A stretch of 64,000 nt of DNA from Antrodiella citrinella (lineage: Eukaryota > Basidiomycota > Agaricomycetes > Polyporales > Steccherinaceae), in contig SGPM01000067.1 of the NCBI GenBank assembly GCA_004802725.1, forward strand, positions 32,400 to 96,399, written 5' to 3'. Shown piece by piece: positions 9,947 to 19,488 of the stretch (position 1 is its first letter; each line of letters opens with the position of its first letter). The notes under the pieces were generated by a model, which had not been told where the DNA came from, made no database searches, and worked only from the letters and a program-made list of their open reading frames with translations. Position numbers and translations under genes: made by a program.

Positions 9947-11698
9947 TTATAATGACTGGCTAGCTCTCACNGGNGGCATTGCNATGGGAAGNAANTCGCG
10001 NAAGGTGCTNTGNTCCGAGTCCTGCAAGTACGGCGCNAGCACTTGGGCGTGTTTGCGTAGGTACAACTTGAATGANTCTCCCGCCCAACGTCCGATGGTN
10101 TTGACCACTTCNAAGGGACNNCCTCGCAGTAGATATTCGAGTGTNCCCCCAATCCGGAAGGAGTGGCCGGAGAAGTTTTTCTGTCCGAGCAAAGGAGCNT
10201 GTTCTCGAAGGCGATTNAGNATNAGTGCGCGCGAGAGAGGGACCCTGGTGCCCTTATGGNGGTGTGCNAAAAGGTGCTCCGCNTCGGAGGGCTTGTTCAT
10301 NGCTAAGTGAGCTTCAAGAGCNGCAACAGGGTCCGAGAGGTNGTTCTGTCTGGCGAAACAGATTTCCTCGCCCTTGGTNTGTGCGACCTTCGTCCAGGGG
10401 ATGAAAAGGGCNGTGACCTGCAGACCATTCCGGTCGCACTGTAGCGAGACGTTGCAAGGTCTGATNTGTCTCGNTGGATCGAAATCCTTCAGCGTGGGNC
10501 CTACGGTCAGCTCTCCCATGCGTGCGACACCATAGAAAAGGCATGTGATGCACGCCCAGATGGCTACATCTCTGCTGTTCTTGAGATCGAGNGTGTCTCG
10601 GATCTTGAGGAGGATGTCANTGGTTACGGGCTTGCGAGGTGGTCTCTTGGAGGTCGNGGGNGCTATGACTTCNGACGCTTTGACNATGGCGTCCATNGCN
10701 GCAGTATCCAGCCTCCAAGGTAAACGATACAGGATGTGCCACGCTCNGACTCCCGAGACNTAATTTCTGATGGTGGAGCCGGCNTAGATGCCTGCCAGAG
10801 TGGAGACGAAAGACAACATGAGATCNGTGCTNGTGGGTGCACGGAGATCCTCGNNAATGNNGTACTTGTCACCNAAAAGNTGGTAGGCNAGCAGCCCNGC
10901 ACCATATGTNTCGAGTGTGCTGGTCGCCCAGGCATGAGCCATGACNCCACGAACACGCTCGATGTCTNNCTCTGATAAGGGAATCNCCNGAATNGGAGCA
11001 GANGANGGACGCCATTGCAGCAANCGCTGGTTTGCTTTGCAGTGCGGACGNAGNNGTGAAGGCGCGGGAGCAGCGAGAGGANGGTACGGCCTAGGGAGGC
11101 TTTGGATCTGAGGGTTGGCGGCNGGNGGTGGNTGTGGTGCNCGAANCACTTGGGTCTCAGGCTGAACGGGAGTGATGGCNGTNGAGNCNGCAAGGCTAGC
11201 CACCGGANTTGNNTNAGAGCNNGTGGGTGAAACNGCTGCNACTTCNGTGNNCNCCCGNGCNCGATTAGAAGCTCCNTGCAGAACGTGGTGCNTCTTGAAC
11301 NGATTGAGTTTNGAGCTCTGCATNGGAGTACTCCAGGACGAGGGATGCGAGTTCTGGTGGGATCTCAATNGNTGGAAGAAGGAGGCGGGTTGGGGGGAAT
11401 ATGCCNCGGGACGGCTTGTCTGCTGGGTTGTCTGCGCTGGNAATGTACCTGGTATAAATGGTNGANNCTGAGTGACGGAGGACCTTGTGGATGCGACGGA
11501 AGACAAGGTTGACTTCTTTGCTACCACTCCGCTTGTTCCACCAGGCTTGAACGACACCCGCTTCGGCCCATGCGATGTCTCGCTGCCCTGAGTTCTCCCA
11601 GTTCTTGTGAAGCTTCCATGCATGCCACCTGTCTCCGATACAGATGCCGATACCGACGGAGGTGCTGGCGTCGCAATAAGCGTTGGGGTCCACGACAT
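9947..11698 (-). CDS. Tyrosine recombinase of the retrotransposon
   Basis: The 583-codon frame has a variable Pro/Ser-rich N-terminus and then a phage-integrase-type catalytic domain. It shows an AWATSTLxTYGxGL SAM-like helix, ARMGEL (first catalytic Arg, about 10510-10530), HSFRIG (His-x-x-Arg box, about 10148-10167) and FKLYLRKHAQV with the likely nucleophilic Tyr (about 10042-10073). This enzyme would insert the circular DNA copy by recombination. It overlaps the RT frame by about 430 nt, which is usual for the class. Many codons contain N, so individual residues are unreliable, but no stop interrupts the frame. The start at 11698 is simply the first ATG. Confidence 0.85.
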   Translation of the reverse strand: MSWTPTLIATPAPPSVSASVSETGGMHGSFTRTGRTQGSETSHGPKRVSFKPGGTSGVVAKKSTLSSVASTRSSVTQXXPFIPGTXPAQTTQQTSRPXAYSPQPASFFXXLRSHQNSHPSSWSTXMQSXKLNXFKXHHVLXGASNXXRXXXEXAXVSPXXSXXXPVASLXXXXAITPVQPETQVXXAPXPXXAANPQIQSLPRPYXPLAAPAPSXXRPHCKANQXLLQWRXXSAXIXXIPLSEXDIERVRXVMAHAWATSTLXTYGXGLXAYXLXGDKYXIXEDLRAPXSXDLMLSFVSTLAGIXAGSTIRNXVSGVXAWHILYRLPWRLDTXXMDAXVKAXEVIXPXTSKRPPRKPVTXDILLKIRDXLDLKNSRDVAIWACITCLFYGVARMGELTVXPTLKDFDPXRXIRPCNVSLQCDRNGLQVXALFIPWTKVAXTKGEEICFARQNXLSDPVXALEAHLXMNKPSXAEHLXAHXHKGTRVPLSRAXXXNRLREXAPLLGQKNFSGHSFRIGXTLEYLLRXXPXEVVXTIGRWAGXSFKLYLRKHAQVXAPYLQDSXXSTXRXXLPXAMXXVRASQSL

Positions 11699-13088
11699 TA
11701 GAAGAATGAATGAGACGGTGAGGGGGAATGGGAGAGGACAAGAGGTGTTGCCACCACACCAAATCCTCGCTTGTGCCAGATGGGGGTGTTCGTTTTCGGA
11801 ATGGGTGGTTGCCGAACATTCCGAGCATCCGCTCGATGCTCGTTATGTACGCTCGACCCTCTGGAACCACGAGGGAGGCATGCAGCAGCTTGCCGTGCAG
11901 CTTTTGCACCTCATGTAAGTCATGGGAACGCGACCCTTGCCATGTTTCGATCGCCAGGAGGTACTTCGCACGTTTCTCGTCTGTGATGCATACTGTCTTG
12001 TCTTGTAGATTCCAAACAAAGCCGGTGTACAGTACGTCCACAGCCCAGTCTCGGTCTTTGCGAGGATCCCATGGAATGCCTAGCTGTCTGGATATGTCAT
12101 CAATGTCAGACGTGCAACACGAAAAACGTGAATCGTAATCTGAGCGTGGAGATTGTGATGAAAGATCCTGAATTGGAAACCGCATGTCGTCGTCGAATTC
12201 CTCGATTTGTCCATTAGGGAGGATCAAACCGCCATACCAGATCCTGCCTCCTGTATGGTGCTTCCCTCCGCTCGCACCTATCCGTTGGAGGCACTGATCA
12301 CGATACGAGTTGTATTTGATGACGTCTTTCCGAAGAATTCGAAAAAAGACGTGGTCATCGACCCACTTGGATATAGGGCCGAGACCTTTGAAGCGCATGA
12401 TTCCGACTGCAGCATCCGCTACGTGACCAAAAACGCCTGCATTGGCGGCGTGGCCAAAGCATGCCTGGAAGTCGATGGCAAATGTGTCGTGATCATTTGA
12501 GAGTCGTAGTACAGTTCCTGGCCACTGAGATGGATGAAGGGGTATGGTACGGTAGGCCTCCGAGACATCTCGCACTGCTCCTTGAGAACCCGGAGGGAGG
12601 CTGAGGACTGTTCTCGCGAATGCATGAAATGTCCCCCACAGGCAGGGATAGTCGTCAGATGAAATGAAAGAGTTCATAGAAGAGTGGTTTGAACGTGGAA
12701 CGTGGGGGTAAGAATAGTTCTGGACGAGGCGAAAAACATTGGGTTTGTGTGGTTTGGGGACGAGAGAAAGCGGCGAAGTTTGAAACGGCCCGAGCAACGA
12801 CTCGACATCAGAACGAGAAAGTGGACCAAGGTATCTACCGAGATTGAATTCGTGATTAAGAATGCGATTAAATTCAGGAAGGTTGTCATAGAGGGATGTA
12901 TTATTAAGAGGGGTTTGCGTGTGAATAATAGGGGGAATGCCAATGTTAAAACCAAATTGTAGTGACTGTGGAATGGATGGAAATTCGTCGATGAGGCCCG
13001 ACTCTTGCAACAGTACTTCCCAGGCCTCTGCGTGGAGTGGCGTCACCGCCCTACGCCTTCTCTGCTCGAGGGCAGCTGTTGGCGCCAT
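11265..13088 (-). CDS. Reverse transcriptase / RNase H of the retrotransposon
   Basis: From the ATG at 13088 the frame encodes about 607 aa. The RT core shows GAVRDVSEAYRTIPLHPSQW (motif A, around 12541-12580), ACFGHAANAGVFGHVADA (motif B) and KWVDDHVFF (motif C, the catalytic Asp pair, around 12340-12368). RNase H follows with AYCDAST (about 11660-11683), IAWAEAGVVQAWW and a final SADNPADKPS that places the last acidic residues. It copies the element's RNA into DNA. The frame is open further upstream, to 13805, across the gag frame. I placed the start at 13088, which overlaps the end of gag by 38 nt. Expression by overlap or frameshift is possible. Confidence 0.87.
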   Translation of the reverse strand: MAPTAALEQRRRRAVTPLHAEAWEVLLQESGLIDEFPSIPQSLQFGFNIGIPPIIHTQTPLNNTSLYDNLPEFNRILNHEFNLGRYLGPLSRSDVESLLGPFQTSPLSLVPKPHKPNVFRLVQNYSYPHVPRSNHSSMNSFISSDDYPCLWGTFHAFARTVLSLPPGSQGAVRDVSEAYRTIPLHPSQWPGTVLRLSNDHDTFAIDFQACFGHAANAGVFGHVADAAVGIMRFKGLGPISKWVDDHVFFRILRKDVIKYNSYRDQCLQRIGASGGKHHTGGRIWYGGLILPNGQIEEFDDDMRFPIQDLSSQSPRSDYDSRFSCCTSDIDDISRQLGIPWDPRKDRDWAVDVLYTGFVWNLQDKTVCITDEKRAKYLLAIETWQGSRSHDLHEVQKLHGKLLHASLVVPEGRAYITSIERMLGMFGNHPFRKRTPPSGTSEDLVWWQHLLSSPIPPHRLIHSSNVVDPNAYCDASTSVGIGICIGDRWHAWKLHKNWENSGQRDIAWAEAGVVQAWWNKRSGSKEVNLVFRRIHKVLRHSXXTIYTRYIXSADNPADKPSXGIFPPTRLLLPXIEIPPELASLVLEYSXAELXTQXVQXAPRSAXSF

Positions 13089-14631
13089 GGTCTGAGCGAC
13101 CACAGCCGGAGCAGTCGTGGCGGTGAGATCGACTCCGAGAAGGGCATCCGTTAGGACGTTGCCACTCCATGCAGAGTTCGATGCCGTTCTTGTCAACAAT
13201 GCGTCCTTGGTCGTTACGGCTCGCGTAAGCAGCAGACCCGTCAAAAATGGTGGGGGAGTCGCATTTTGAGAGAACGTGGTACTCGCGGCTGAGGCAGATG
13301 GCACACGCCGCGGTGGGCCTGCCTGATCCTTTCTCTGCGCCTTGAAAGGAATGACCTGGAGCCTGGACGCGACGAGTTTGAGTGTCTCGATCACGGGTGC
13401 GCGACTGGGAGGACTCTCCTCGATTTGATATGTATGGAGGGGAAGCGGAGCGTCGACGAGAGTCACGAGACCCTGAGTTGGCGTTGGACGGGGGAAGGGA
13501 GTAGCCATATGTGCGACGGCTTGGACCCGCTGAAGGTCCTCGACCTCTTGTATCTCTGTCTCGATCATTGCTGAGTACAGTGTCGTACTGGATGTCGAAT
13601 GGATGGATGGATGGATGGATGGACGGACGCAACGCGCAGTGCACGGGAGTATGGATGGATGGATGGATGGATGGATGGATGGACATGCAAAGATTAAAGT
13701 CGCAAATTTGATGTAAGCATACAAGAAAAGGTCAGCAAGCCTGTACGTTTGAACAACTCGTAACACGTACCCTTGCAAAAGTCGCAGCACGATCTGCTTC
13801 CACACGATCGCGAACCTTGTCCTCGCACTGCATCATGACTGCTTCATCGATGATTGCGATGTCAAAGAGTTCACGCTTCTGTTCCAGGCGATCGTAGAAC
13901 TCCCTGCGAACATCGGCTTGGTACTGTACCAGGATTTGCTCGCCGTACGTCTTGTGTCGTACGCTATGCATTTCGAGGTTGTAGAAGAAGGCGTGGAAAG
14001 AGTTGATAATGGCGTCGGGATATCCCATGGTGTTCATTTCGTGGAGGAGCACCGACCGGGCTTGAGCGACTTCGGACCATGATAAGTTCTCGTCAGGAAC
14101 TGCCTTCTTGTAGGCTTTCAAGTCCGTGAGCGATTTGAACTGCAGACCATCCGTGGTGCTAATGAGCCCGTACCCTTCTCCAAAGGACGCGTTGGAGATC
14201 TTCGTAAGCTTCATGCCCGTCAACGTGAAGTAGAATAGCTCGATGTACTTCCTGTCCTTGAGTCTCGAGCGAGCATAGGGACAGGATTTGTGCGGCAGAT
14301 TTCCGACCTTGGTGCCCTCCACAAACTTGAAGACATCGTTAGGGTTGGACGGAAGAGGGGGTTCTTCGTCGACCGGAGGAGCTCCAGGCGGGTCCTGAGG
14401 CTCGCGTGCTTCAGCTTCTCGACGGACACGGTCGGCCTCTACTTGAGCATCCCAGGTGATCTTGTCGTTGTTATTCCCGGCTTCCCAGGCGGCTATCATC
14501 TGTGCAACTGGGTCAATATCTGGCTGAGCTGCCAGCATGGTATCCCTGATCCCACGGAAGGCTGCTGATGTGAAATCCGGACAGCGCTGCTCGTACGGGT
14601 TAACTTCTAGTCGTTCAACTGGTTCGTCCAT
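13051..14631 (-). CDS. Gag-like protein of the retrotransposon, with zinc knuckle
   Basis: Exons 14631-13771 and 13587-13051 join in phase through a 183 nt intron (donor GTACGT, acceptor ATCCAG) to give about 465 aa. The N-terminal part is acidic and helical (VDEEPPLP and similar), as in gag-like ORFs of this class. The C-terminal part is Arg/Ser-rich and then has [15 protein letters not shown] and a CCHC knuckle, [14 protein letters not shown] (C-x2-C-x4-H-x4-C), which should bind the element's RNA. The intron carries the CATC microsatellite. If it is retained, the reading frame changes and the downstream RT frame becomes accessible, which could matter for expression. That last point is inference. 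Confidence 0.75.
13597..13684. repeat. (ATGG)n microsatellite inside the gag intron
   Basis: Two blocks of tandem ATGG (about 13598-13624 and 13652-13683) are separated by about 27 bases. On the coding strand they read CATC repeats and lie within the predicted intron, where length change would not harm the protein. Confidence 0.9.
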
Positions 14632-14898
14632 GGCGATGAATCAATGACCGGTGCTCGTAGAATAAGCTCGAGAAGTCGGAAGGAGAAATAATAGGAAAGG
14701 AAAAGGAAGAATGAAAAGATCGAAGCAGGCCGTACGCAGCTATGTCAGACTGCTGGTACGGCGATGGTAGAGAGGAAGAGAAACGTTGGCGTTTAGCGCC
14801 CTCCGCCTAACGTAGACTACATTCTAGGGAGCGCTCGTACCTCACGCTACCTAGACTCACAGATAGGAATGTTAACGTGATCGCCGCGTATATCATAT

Positions 14899-16396
14899 TC
14901 ACCTGCTGGCCACCTCCACCACTTTCAACGCAGCGGAGCAGATTACAGCCATGACAGGCGATAAAAGATACTAAAAGTCCACGATCAGACAACACACCAT
15001 GATACGAATATGAATGCACGTACAGAAATCAGAAGGTAGCCCGCAATTGGCCCTTGGTCAACGTTCACTATCTCTGCCACGCTTGCAAGTAGCATGGCCG
15101 ATGGCCCCGCCGGGATGAGCACGAGGAGAAACCTATTCGACAGGACACGTGAGACCTTGAAGTTTTGAGTGTAATAGTGGCACTGACCAAACAAGCTTGT
15201 CGTCGACATACCATCCACGCCCAGCCGTCGTTGCCACAAACAGTAGGCTGATGGCTGGCATGAAGATGAACCGTACAGCGATGGCATATGAACCGGGCAT
15301 CCAGCCTGGATGTGCCCGAGGGACAAGGGCTAACTCCGCGCCTACAGCGACAGTCTGCAGAACAACACTGATGCCAAACTTCAGATACAGACACCAAATA
15401 CATGTTGGTCAAAACACTACTTACAAGAGGTCTCCCAAATTCTGCAAGCTCTGAGTGAGCGAACCATATAGGACACCATGCTTGCTCAAGATCGCTTGAT
15501 GAAATGGCGGAATAATCTACAACGGACGGTTGAGTATATTGACAGGAATGAAACAGGTAATGACATACCCCGACCAGCAGAGCAATGATAGCCGCAATCA
15601 AAGGAGGACTCATTGAGCTCCCGACCTTCTTCAGTGGTCTTTCGGCGAAACGAAGTCTCGTCGGCCAGTGAACGTCCGGCTGGTTTGCAATGGGACCCAA
15701 AGCATCCGCAACCCCAGCTGTTTCGTCCTGCATGGTTCCGTACGACCTGTGCTCTTGCAACAGGCCGACATGTTCCATATCCTGGACGGCCACAGGCAGG
15801 TGCGAACCAGTACCTGGTGCCAGACGACTAGGACGTGAGCCATCCTCTTCGTCGCGTTCGTCGTCGTCCTTTGTCTTCTTGTCGTGATTGAGAACGAAGG
15901 GAGCGGACTGGAATGTGATCGCCTGCTGAACGATGACATTGAGAAGCAACAGCGACTTTGCTCGACTCAAGGTATCCGAAACTGACTCTCCCGGCGCGGA
16001 AAGTTCCTCTAGTACACCTGTATACTGTAACGATTGGAGAAGTAGGAGTGGTAGAGCGGTGGCGTTAGGACGACCCGAGGCGACTATGGTCCAGTACGGC
16101 ATTTTGAGAAGGGACTGGCCCAACCAGCCTAGGAGGTGAGCGATGATGGTACTGACGAGACCCCACAGCGGAATGATCCAAAGACGACTCAAGTTTGAAG
16201 TGGTCAGCTGCGGTCCCATTTGCACGATAATGAGACATGGCAGGAATATGGATGTGGATAGTGTGGATAGTCGTTTGACGGTGTTTCGGTCGAGGTAGTC
16301 GCATCGTGCGATGTAGTAGCCTGCAAGCAAAGTCAAGAGTATAGAAACTGTCCCTTGGAGAGCCCCGACGAAGCTTCCAACGAGGGAGTTGACCAT
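14899..16396 (-). CDS. Auxin efflux carrier (AEC) family membrane transporter
   Basis: Five exons (16396-15569, 15516-15425, 15367-15188, 15132-15024, 14970-14899) give 426 aa. The N-terminal half has five hydrophobic segments, including VSILLTLLAGYYIARCDYLD and the family-like LSTSIFLPCLIIVQMG. A long charged, probably cytosolic loop follows (KKTKDDDERDEEDGSR). The C-terminal half contains SPPLIAAIIALLVG, IIPPFHQA, GRGWYVDDKLVW joined to FLLVLIPAGPSAM, and ends YLLSPVMAVICSAALKVVEV. This two-bundle design with a central loop matches fungal AEC/PIN-like carriers, which probably export small organic anions at the plasma or ER membrane. The substrate cannot be read from sequence. The stop lies only 268 bases from the start of the retroelement gag, so the element has landed in the 3' flank without breaking the gene. 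Confidence 0.9.
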
Positions 16397-16595
16397 GGTG
16401 GTTGGTAAGAGAGAGCGATTGAGTCAGGCGTCCTAATATTAATCTTCATCTGACGTCACCTCAAACGCGATCAGGTGACCGCGACCCGAAGAGGGTTCAA
16501 GATTGCAAGAGCGCGCAGAATATCGTACAGAGCATGCACAGAGTCCGAAGTCCACAGAAATCGACCACAAGTCATGAGCGTTCCAGTCCACAAAG

Positions 16596-17672
16596 TCACA
16601 AGATATCCTCGTAATCGTCTTCCACACCAAGATGCCTCTTGACCTCGTCCGGATCTACACCATGCTGCCTCGTGAAGTACGATAGCAAAATCACATAGTT
16701 GTCTGTCATAAAACAGGGTTAATTCCCAAACAACATGCTGGAAAAGATTGATCGAAATTGTTACCGGTCCAGCGCATACACGCCTCCTTCGCCAAAATGA
16801 CGGCGCGCTGTTTCTCTTCGATCACGACGGGATCGCAGGCTCCGTATTGAGAGACCTCTGTCTCCAGTTCGCTCAGTTCACGTTGAGTGCTTGAGAGCTG
16901 CGCAAGCGCCGTCTTCCTTTCCGCCTATACATCTCAACAACGCGTCATCAAATGGATCAGAGAAACCAATAAGTTTTGCTCACGCTCTCAGGCCTAGCAT
17001 TTGTTTCGGTATTGACTGCCGCGCGAAGTTCTTCCAGTTGAGTACGTAGCGAGCTTTGGCTGTCCTTGGCGGAAGTAAGACGGTTGTGCATCTGCAAACA
17101 GGAAAATTGTGAGAAACCTTTCCATACCCTTGGCTCAAGGACATACCATGGCACCTCTCTGAGACGGAAAACTCCAGAAGACTGCATATATGCGCGTCAT
17201 CATAAATCTACAAGCCATCAGGAGTCGCTATACAGGATACTGCTCACAATTAGAAGAACCAATTTTCTCTGCTTGAACAAGTCCGTCATCCACGAGGGAT
17301 TGGAGAACATCTTTCACCGATTGCGATACTGCACATCTCTCAGTCATCTTTTTGCTTTGTCTCTCAGCATTCAAGGCGCACCTATACCCTTCATTTTCGG
17401 AGCCATTTTCTCCAGCTCTTTGAGCTTCCACAACGCACGGCTTAGTTCCAAAGTGAGGTCTGTGTATACGCAACTAACCTGGAAAAAGTCTTTCTGGATA
17501 CAACTTCGTTATATCGATGTAGGAAGTAAAGACAAACCGACGACAGACGTACTGTTTCATGAAAGATCTCCAAGAGACGTACTCTTTTCTCTTCCGCCGA
17601 TACACCTCTTGGCGCCTGAATGTGCAGTAGGCAAAACAGCTACTATGCAGTACACAGAGTTTGACGTACCAT
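16596..17672 (-). CDS. MND1: Meiotic nuclear division protein 1
   Basis: The hand-spliced product is about 204 aa, the usual MND1 size. It starts APRGVSAEEKRVRLLEIFHE after the Met, continues KDFFQ, LKELEKMAPKMKGI, VSQSVKDVLQSLVDDGLV and SSNFFWSFPS (winged-helix domain), then a coiled coil (LTSAKDSQSSLRTQLEELRA), and ends ACMRWTDNYVILLSYFTRQH...EDDYEDIL, the typical MND1 tail. MND1 pairs with HOP2 and stimulates Dmc1/Rad51 strand invasion during meiosis. Early exons are unusual: exon 1 is the ATG alone (17672-17670), exon 2 is 17615-17553, exon 3 is only 15 nt (17493-17479), exon 4 is 17424-17382, and exon 5 starts at 17328. Every join keeps the frame. Confidence 0.93.
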
Positions 17673-18121
17673 GAGTGATATGAAGGATGTACTGCAAATG
17701 CGAGAAAGACGTCCGAGTCTGCAAGTCCCGTTATGCGTTGGATTGTCAATTTGTAGAGAGGGTGACGCGTAAAATGGTGACAAAATCACCATGAGTCATC
17801 GCGTAATCATCATAGCGTCTTCAAGTTGAAGGCAGGCTCAGATACTACTATGTAGAGGATGCAAATACCGCGTCAAATACTGGTACTGGTTTGACGCTGC
17901 CCTCAAATACTCTCGGACGACGCCATGGTCATAAGTGGTAAGTCAACAACAGTCACAATAGGAGTTCGTTTATTGATCATCTGGGGTTTTCTGGCTTTCC
18001 GTACTTGAACAATTCAGGCTCCCGAAATCGAACTCGACAACATTACAACAACATAGTGCACAATCAATGCAGAACAGATATCTCGAACATTTATCAACCT
18101 TGACGCGTAGACAAAACCGAT
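17673..18121. other. Intergenic, upstream of MND1
   Basis: No gene supported. It should hold the MND1 promoter. I see no clear TATA box. Confidence 0.4.
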
Positions 18122-18485
18122 TTAGTCGACTGTCGGGGATAGCGACTGGTATTGCCACGCACTGACAGTGCAGGTCTGTGAAAGTGAACGTGAGTGAGCG
18201 TCAGCGACAACGATGTATTCCAGGAATGAAATATTCGACACGTACGCCAATAATGGTCATTGTCGACAATGCAAAGCCGGCCACTCCTCCCGAGAGCGCC
18301 GTGAATTGCAGCGCCCGAAGGTGTCGGGTCTGCACAAGTGTCAGGGAGTGCATATATCCTAGGTACCAAAAATAGGTAAGTAATGGAGGCACTAGCCACG
18401 TACGGGATGCAGTCGACAGACTGCCTGGCAAGCAGTGCGCTTGGATTGCCAAGGACGCCGGCGGCGAACATGGTGAGAATGGCAT
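18122..18485 (-). CDS. Possible small hydrophobic protein, unrecognised
   Basis: I do not recognise it. From the ATG at 18485 a first exon (MPFSPCSPPASLAIQ...) can join, through an intron with donor GTACGT and acceptor CCTAG, to YMHSLTLVQTRHLRALQFTA and LSGGVAGFALSTMTIIG, a likely membrane segment. A second intron (GTACGT to TTTCACAG) leads to TCTVSAWQYQSLSPTVD and a stop at 18122. The splice sites are good, but a competing frame, MFAAGVLGNPSALLARQ, is also open through exon 1, so the start and frame are doubtful. It may belong with the piece at 18540-18834. Confidence 0.35.
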
Positions 18486-18539
18486 CGGACTAGTACTCGG
18501 GACTGACTATTGCCTCGCCGTCATCAGACTTGCAAATGA

Positions 18540-18834
18540 TGTCGAGGATTCTGCGTTGAGACTGAATAGTTGTGAAACCATGTCATCATTCTTTATACTA
18601 TATCTCACGGTATCTTCGGAACCACCACAAGTTGGTAAAATGGGCTCCTAAGCCAATGAGGAGCCAGGATTTCTCGATCAGCGCTTGAATTTTGGCTGGG
18701 GACCCGAACTTCTGGTGGTTACGAAGATACGATGGGATATAGTATGGTTGTCGCGAGCTGTATGCTCGGGCGCGATGCAAGACGGAAGAGTCCGAAGACG
18801 AACCTGGTGAGAACTCTGGTGAGTCGTTTGGCAA
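18540..18834 (-). CDS. Possible exon(s) of a small membrane protein, partial
   Basis: The reverse-strand frame is open with SSRQPYYIPSYLRNHQKFGS followed by PAKIQALIEKSWLLIGLGAH and FTNLWWFRRY, the last part hydrophobic. A donor GTGAGA directly after RRY and two possible acceptors (CAG near 18555 and 18547) give short alternative C-termini. No in-frame ATG exists, so a 5' exon is missing from my model. The composition looks coding, but I recognise no family. It could be a mitochondrial inner-membrane protein, which is a guess. Confidence 0.3.
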
Positions 18835-19488
18835 GACATGGTGCGTATGTAACGTTGTATATCATATCACCTCAGATAACAATGTGATGTGCGCACTAAT
18901 TTCAAGGAAGAGTAGCGTCATTGGCATGGTGGCGTTCCGTAAGTGTCCACAGACGCCTACATAACATTAGATCTCTGTTCAGACTCCGATCCGTTGCAGA
19001 CATATACCCTTGTGTTGAACCAATCAACTTGCATTACTAGATGTAAATAGAGAGACCCCAGCGGTTAGTCCATGTATACGGTACGAATGTGTGAGGCGCA
19101 GATAGTAGCTGAACAACTATGCGAGATGGTGAGACGAATAAATGATGGTACGCGCTGGAGGGCAAAACAGTGCACACAGAAAACGAAGGAAGCCATGAGA
19201 TAATGATGAAAAATTGACCACGACTCTGAATGAAGAGGGTTCATGTAAGAACAGGAAGGAAATGCATGAGCGGGTGGACAACGAGGAATTTATAGCACGA
19301 AGGCGGTCCAGATAAAGCTACTATGAAGTCTGCGAGGAGAAGAAATATGATGGCAAAAGCGAGCGGGATGTGTGTCAGTGAATGAGTGAGTGAGTGGATG
19401 CATGGGGTAGGAGGTTACAGAAAACAGGAACAGGAATATGCAACAAGAAGAGATAGCACAGAGGCGTGAAACCCAAAGTCCATTCGTA
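18835..19488. other. Intergenic
   Basis: No supported gene. The right part is probably the 3' UTR of the large reverse-strand gene, purine-rich with scattered short repeats (gagtgagtgagtgg near 19383). Confidence 0.4.

Larger units (their letters stand above)
9700..14890 (-). mobile_element. DIRS/Ngaro-like retrotransposon encoding a tyrosine recombinase
   Basis: Three reverse-strand coding units in the order gag, RT/RNase H, tyrosine recombinase define a YR retrotransposon. These elements integrate through a tyrosine recombinase and a circular intermediate instead of a DDE integrase. I see no methyltransferase domain, so Ngaro-like is somewhat more likely than DIRS proper. All three frames are open apart from ambiguous bases, so the copy is recent or still active. 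The ends are approximate. The 5' end lies between the gag start (14631) and the stop of the transporter gene (14899). The 3' end falls in or near the N gap. A shared 10-mer, aggccgtacg, at about 9871 and 14727 in the same orientation may belong to split direct repeats, but this is weak. Confidence 0.88.

Noticed and set aside
11607..12962. Forward-strand frames inside the retroelement
   Set aside because: They are shadows of the reverse-strand RT frame, whose motifs are unmistakable.
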